From NCBI GenBank assembly GCA_959599635.1, contig CAUGJN010000097.1, forward strand, positions 1 to 7,109: a stretch of 7,109 bases of DNA. Reading direction: 5' to 3'. Below are positions 6,602-7,109 of this stretch, piece after piece (the stretch's first letter is position 1; every line of letters begins with the position of its first letter). This stretch comes from an uncultured Collinsella sp. (GTDB lineage: Bacteria; Actinomycetota; Coriobacteriia; Coriobacteriales; Coriobacteriaceae). Made by a program: the position numbers and the translations under genes. Under the pieces are notes generated by a model. The model worked only from the letters and a program-made list of their open reading frames with translations. It made no database searches and was not told where the DNA came from.

Positions 6602-7109
6602 ATGGCAAAGGTTAAAATCAGCGATGTCGCGCGCGAGGCAGGGGTCTCGCTGGGCACGGTATCCAACGCGCTCAACCACCCCGAAAAGCTGCGCCCCGAG
6701 ACCCTCAAACTCATCAACGAGACCATCAATCGCCTTGGCTACCTGCCCAACCAAAGTGCCCGTCAGCTCGCGGGCGGCACTACCAAGTCCTTTGGCCTGG
6801 TCCTCCCCCGTCTCGATCACGGCTTCTCGCTCCAAATTGCCAGCGGCGCCCATAACGAGGCCCGCAAGCACGGTTACGACCTGCTCATCGCCAACGCCGA
6901 TAACGACGACATTCTCGAGGACCATTACCTGCGCTATTTTATGGGCACGCAGATGTCCGGCGTCATGGTCCAACCCATGGCGTCCCCCGACTGGCGCCCC
7001 ACTATGGCCAAGATGCCCGTGCCGATCGTCCATCTGGACACCCACTGTTCCGAGCCCGGTTACTACGTGGCCGCCGACAACGAGGCGCAAGGGCGCATTA
7101 TCGCCGAGC
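6602..7109 (+). CDS. LacI family transcriptional regulator (partial, runs off window end)
   Basis: The first 169 codons are visible and open, with no stop before the window edge. The N-terminus has the LacI helix-turn-helix (VKISDVAREAGVSLGTVSNAL, split here as residues 4-24), then a hinge near 50-60 and the start of the periplasmic-binding-protein-like core (KSFGLVLP at 62-69, GYDLLIANAD at 91-100, and the AADN stretch at 157-160). Such proteins usually sense a sugar or purine and repress a catabolic operon. The ligand cannot be told from this part. The ATG at 6602 has AAAGGGG five bases upstream. A family of about 330-345 residues implies roughly half the gene lies beyond the window. Target genes are probably downstream or self. 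Confidence 0.95.
   Translation, partial: MAKVKISDVAREAGVSLGTVSNALNHPEKLRPETLKLINETINRLGYLPNQSARQLAGGTTKSFGLVLPRLDHGFSLQIASGAHNEARKHGYDLLIANADNDDILEDHYLRYFMGTQMSGVMVQPMASPDWRPTMAKMPVPIVHLDTHCSEPGYYVAADNEAQGRIIAE

Overview
The window looks like a chromosomal segment of a GC-rich Gram-positive-type bacterium. The codon use, strong Shine-Dalgarno sites and gene types are consistent with Coriobacteriia, and a gut Collinsella-like organism is my best guess. That placement is inference; there is no rRNA or marker gene here to prove it.

Layout. On the minus strand, from right to left, lie a YeiH-family putative sulfate/anion exporter (2160-3194), a Fis-HTH regulator with a ruined AAA+ core (669-1886) and a small single-pass membrane protein of unknown function (9-584). 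A GntR/FCD-family regulator (3358-4089, plus strand) is divergent from the exporter. It converges on glmS (4206-6053, minus strand), the glucosamine-6-phosphate synthase that feeds amino sugars into peptidoglycan. A LacI-family regulator starts at 6602 on the plus strand and runs off the window end.

The coding part is ordinary. The noncoding part around glmS is not. The 548 bases between glmS and the LacI-family gene hold several things. First is a glmS promoter region with three alternating TGGTAT half-sites. Second is an approximately 262-bp imperfect palindrome (6207-6468) with diverged terminal inverted repeats and four evenly spaced copies of a 17-mer in alternating orientation. Third is a 38-nt repeat (6486-6523) whose near-identical inverted partner (37/38) lies at the other end of glmS, just after the GntR gene. 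All four repeat ends carry the octamer GGGACAGG, so the two repeat types may be related. The right-hand hairpin runs directly into the -35 of the LacI-family gene's promoter.

How the genes may work together. The exporter probably answers to the divergent GntR regulator, the Fis-HTH regulator, or both. glmS is the housekeeping gene of the segment and may be controlled by an amino-sugar-sensing GntR/HutC protein encoded elsewhere. The LacI-family regulator carries a central-CG dyad just after its own predicted transcription start and probably represses itself. I see no phage, plasmid, CRISPR, rRNA or tRNA features.
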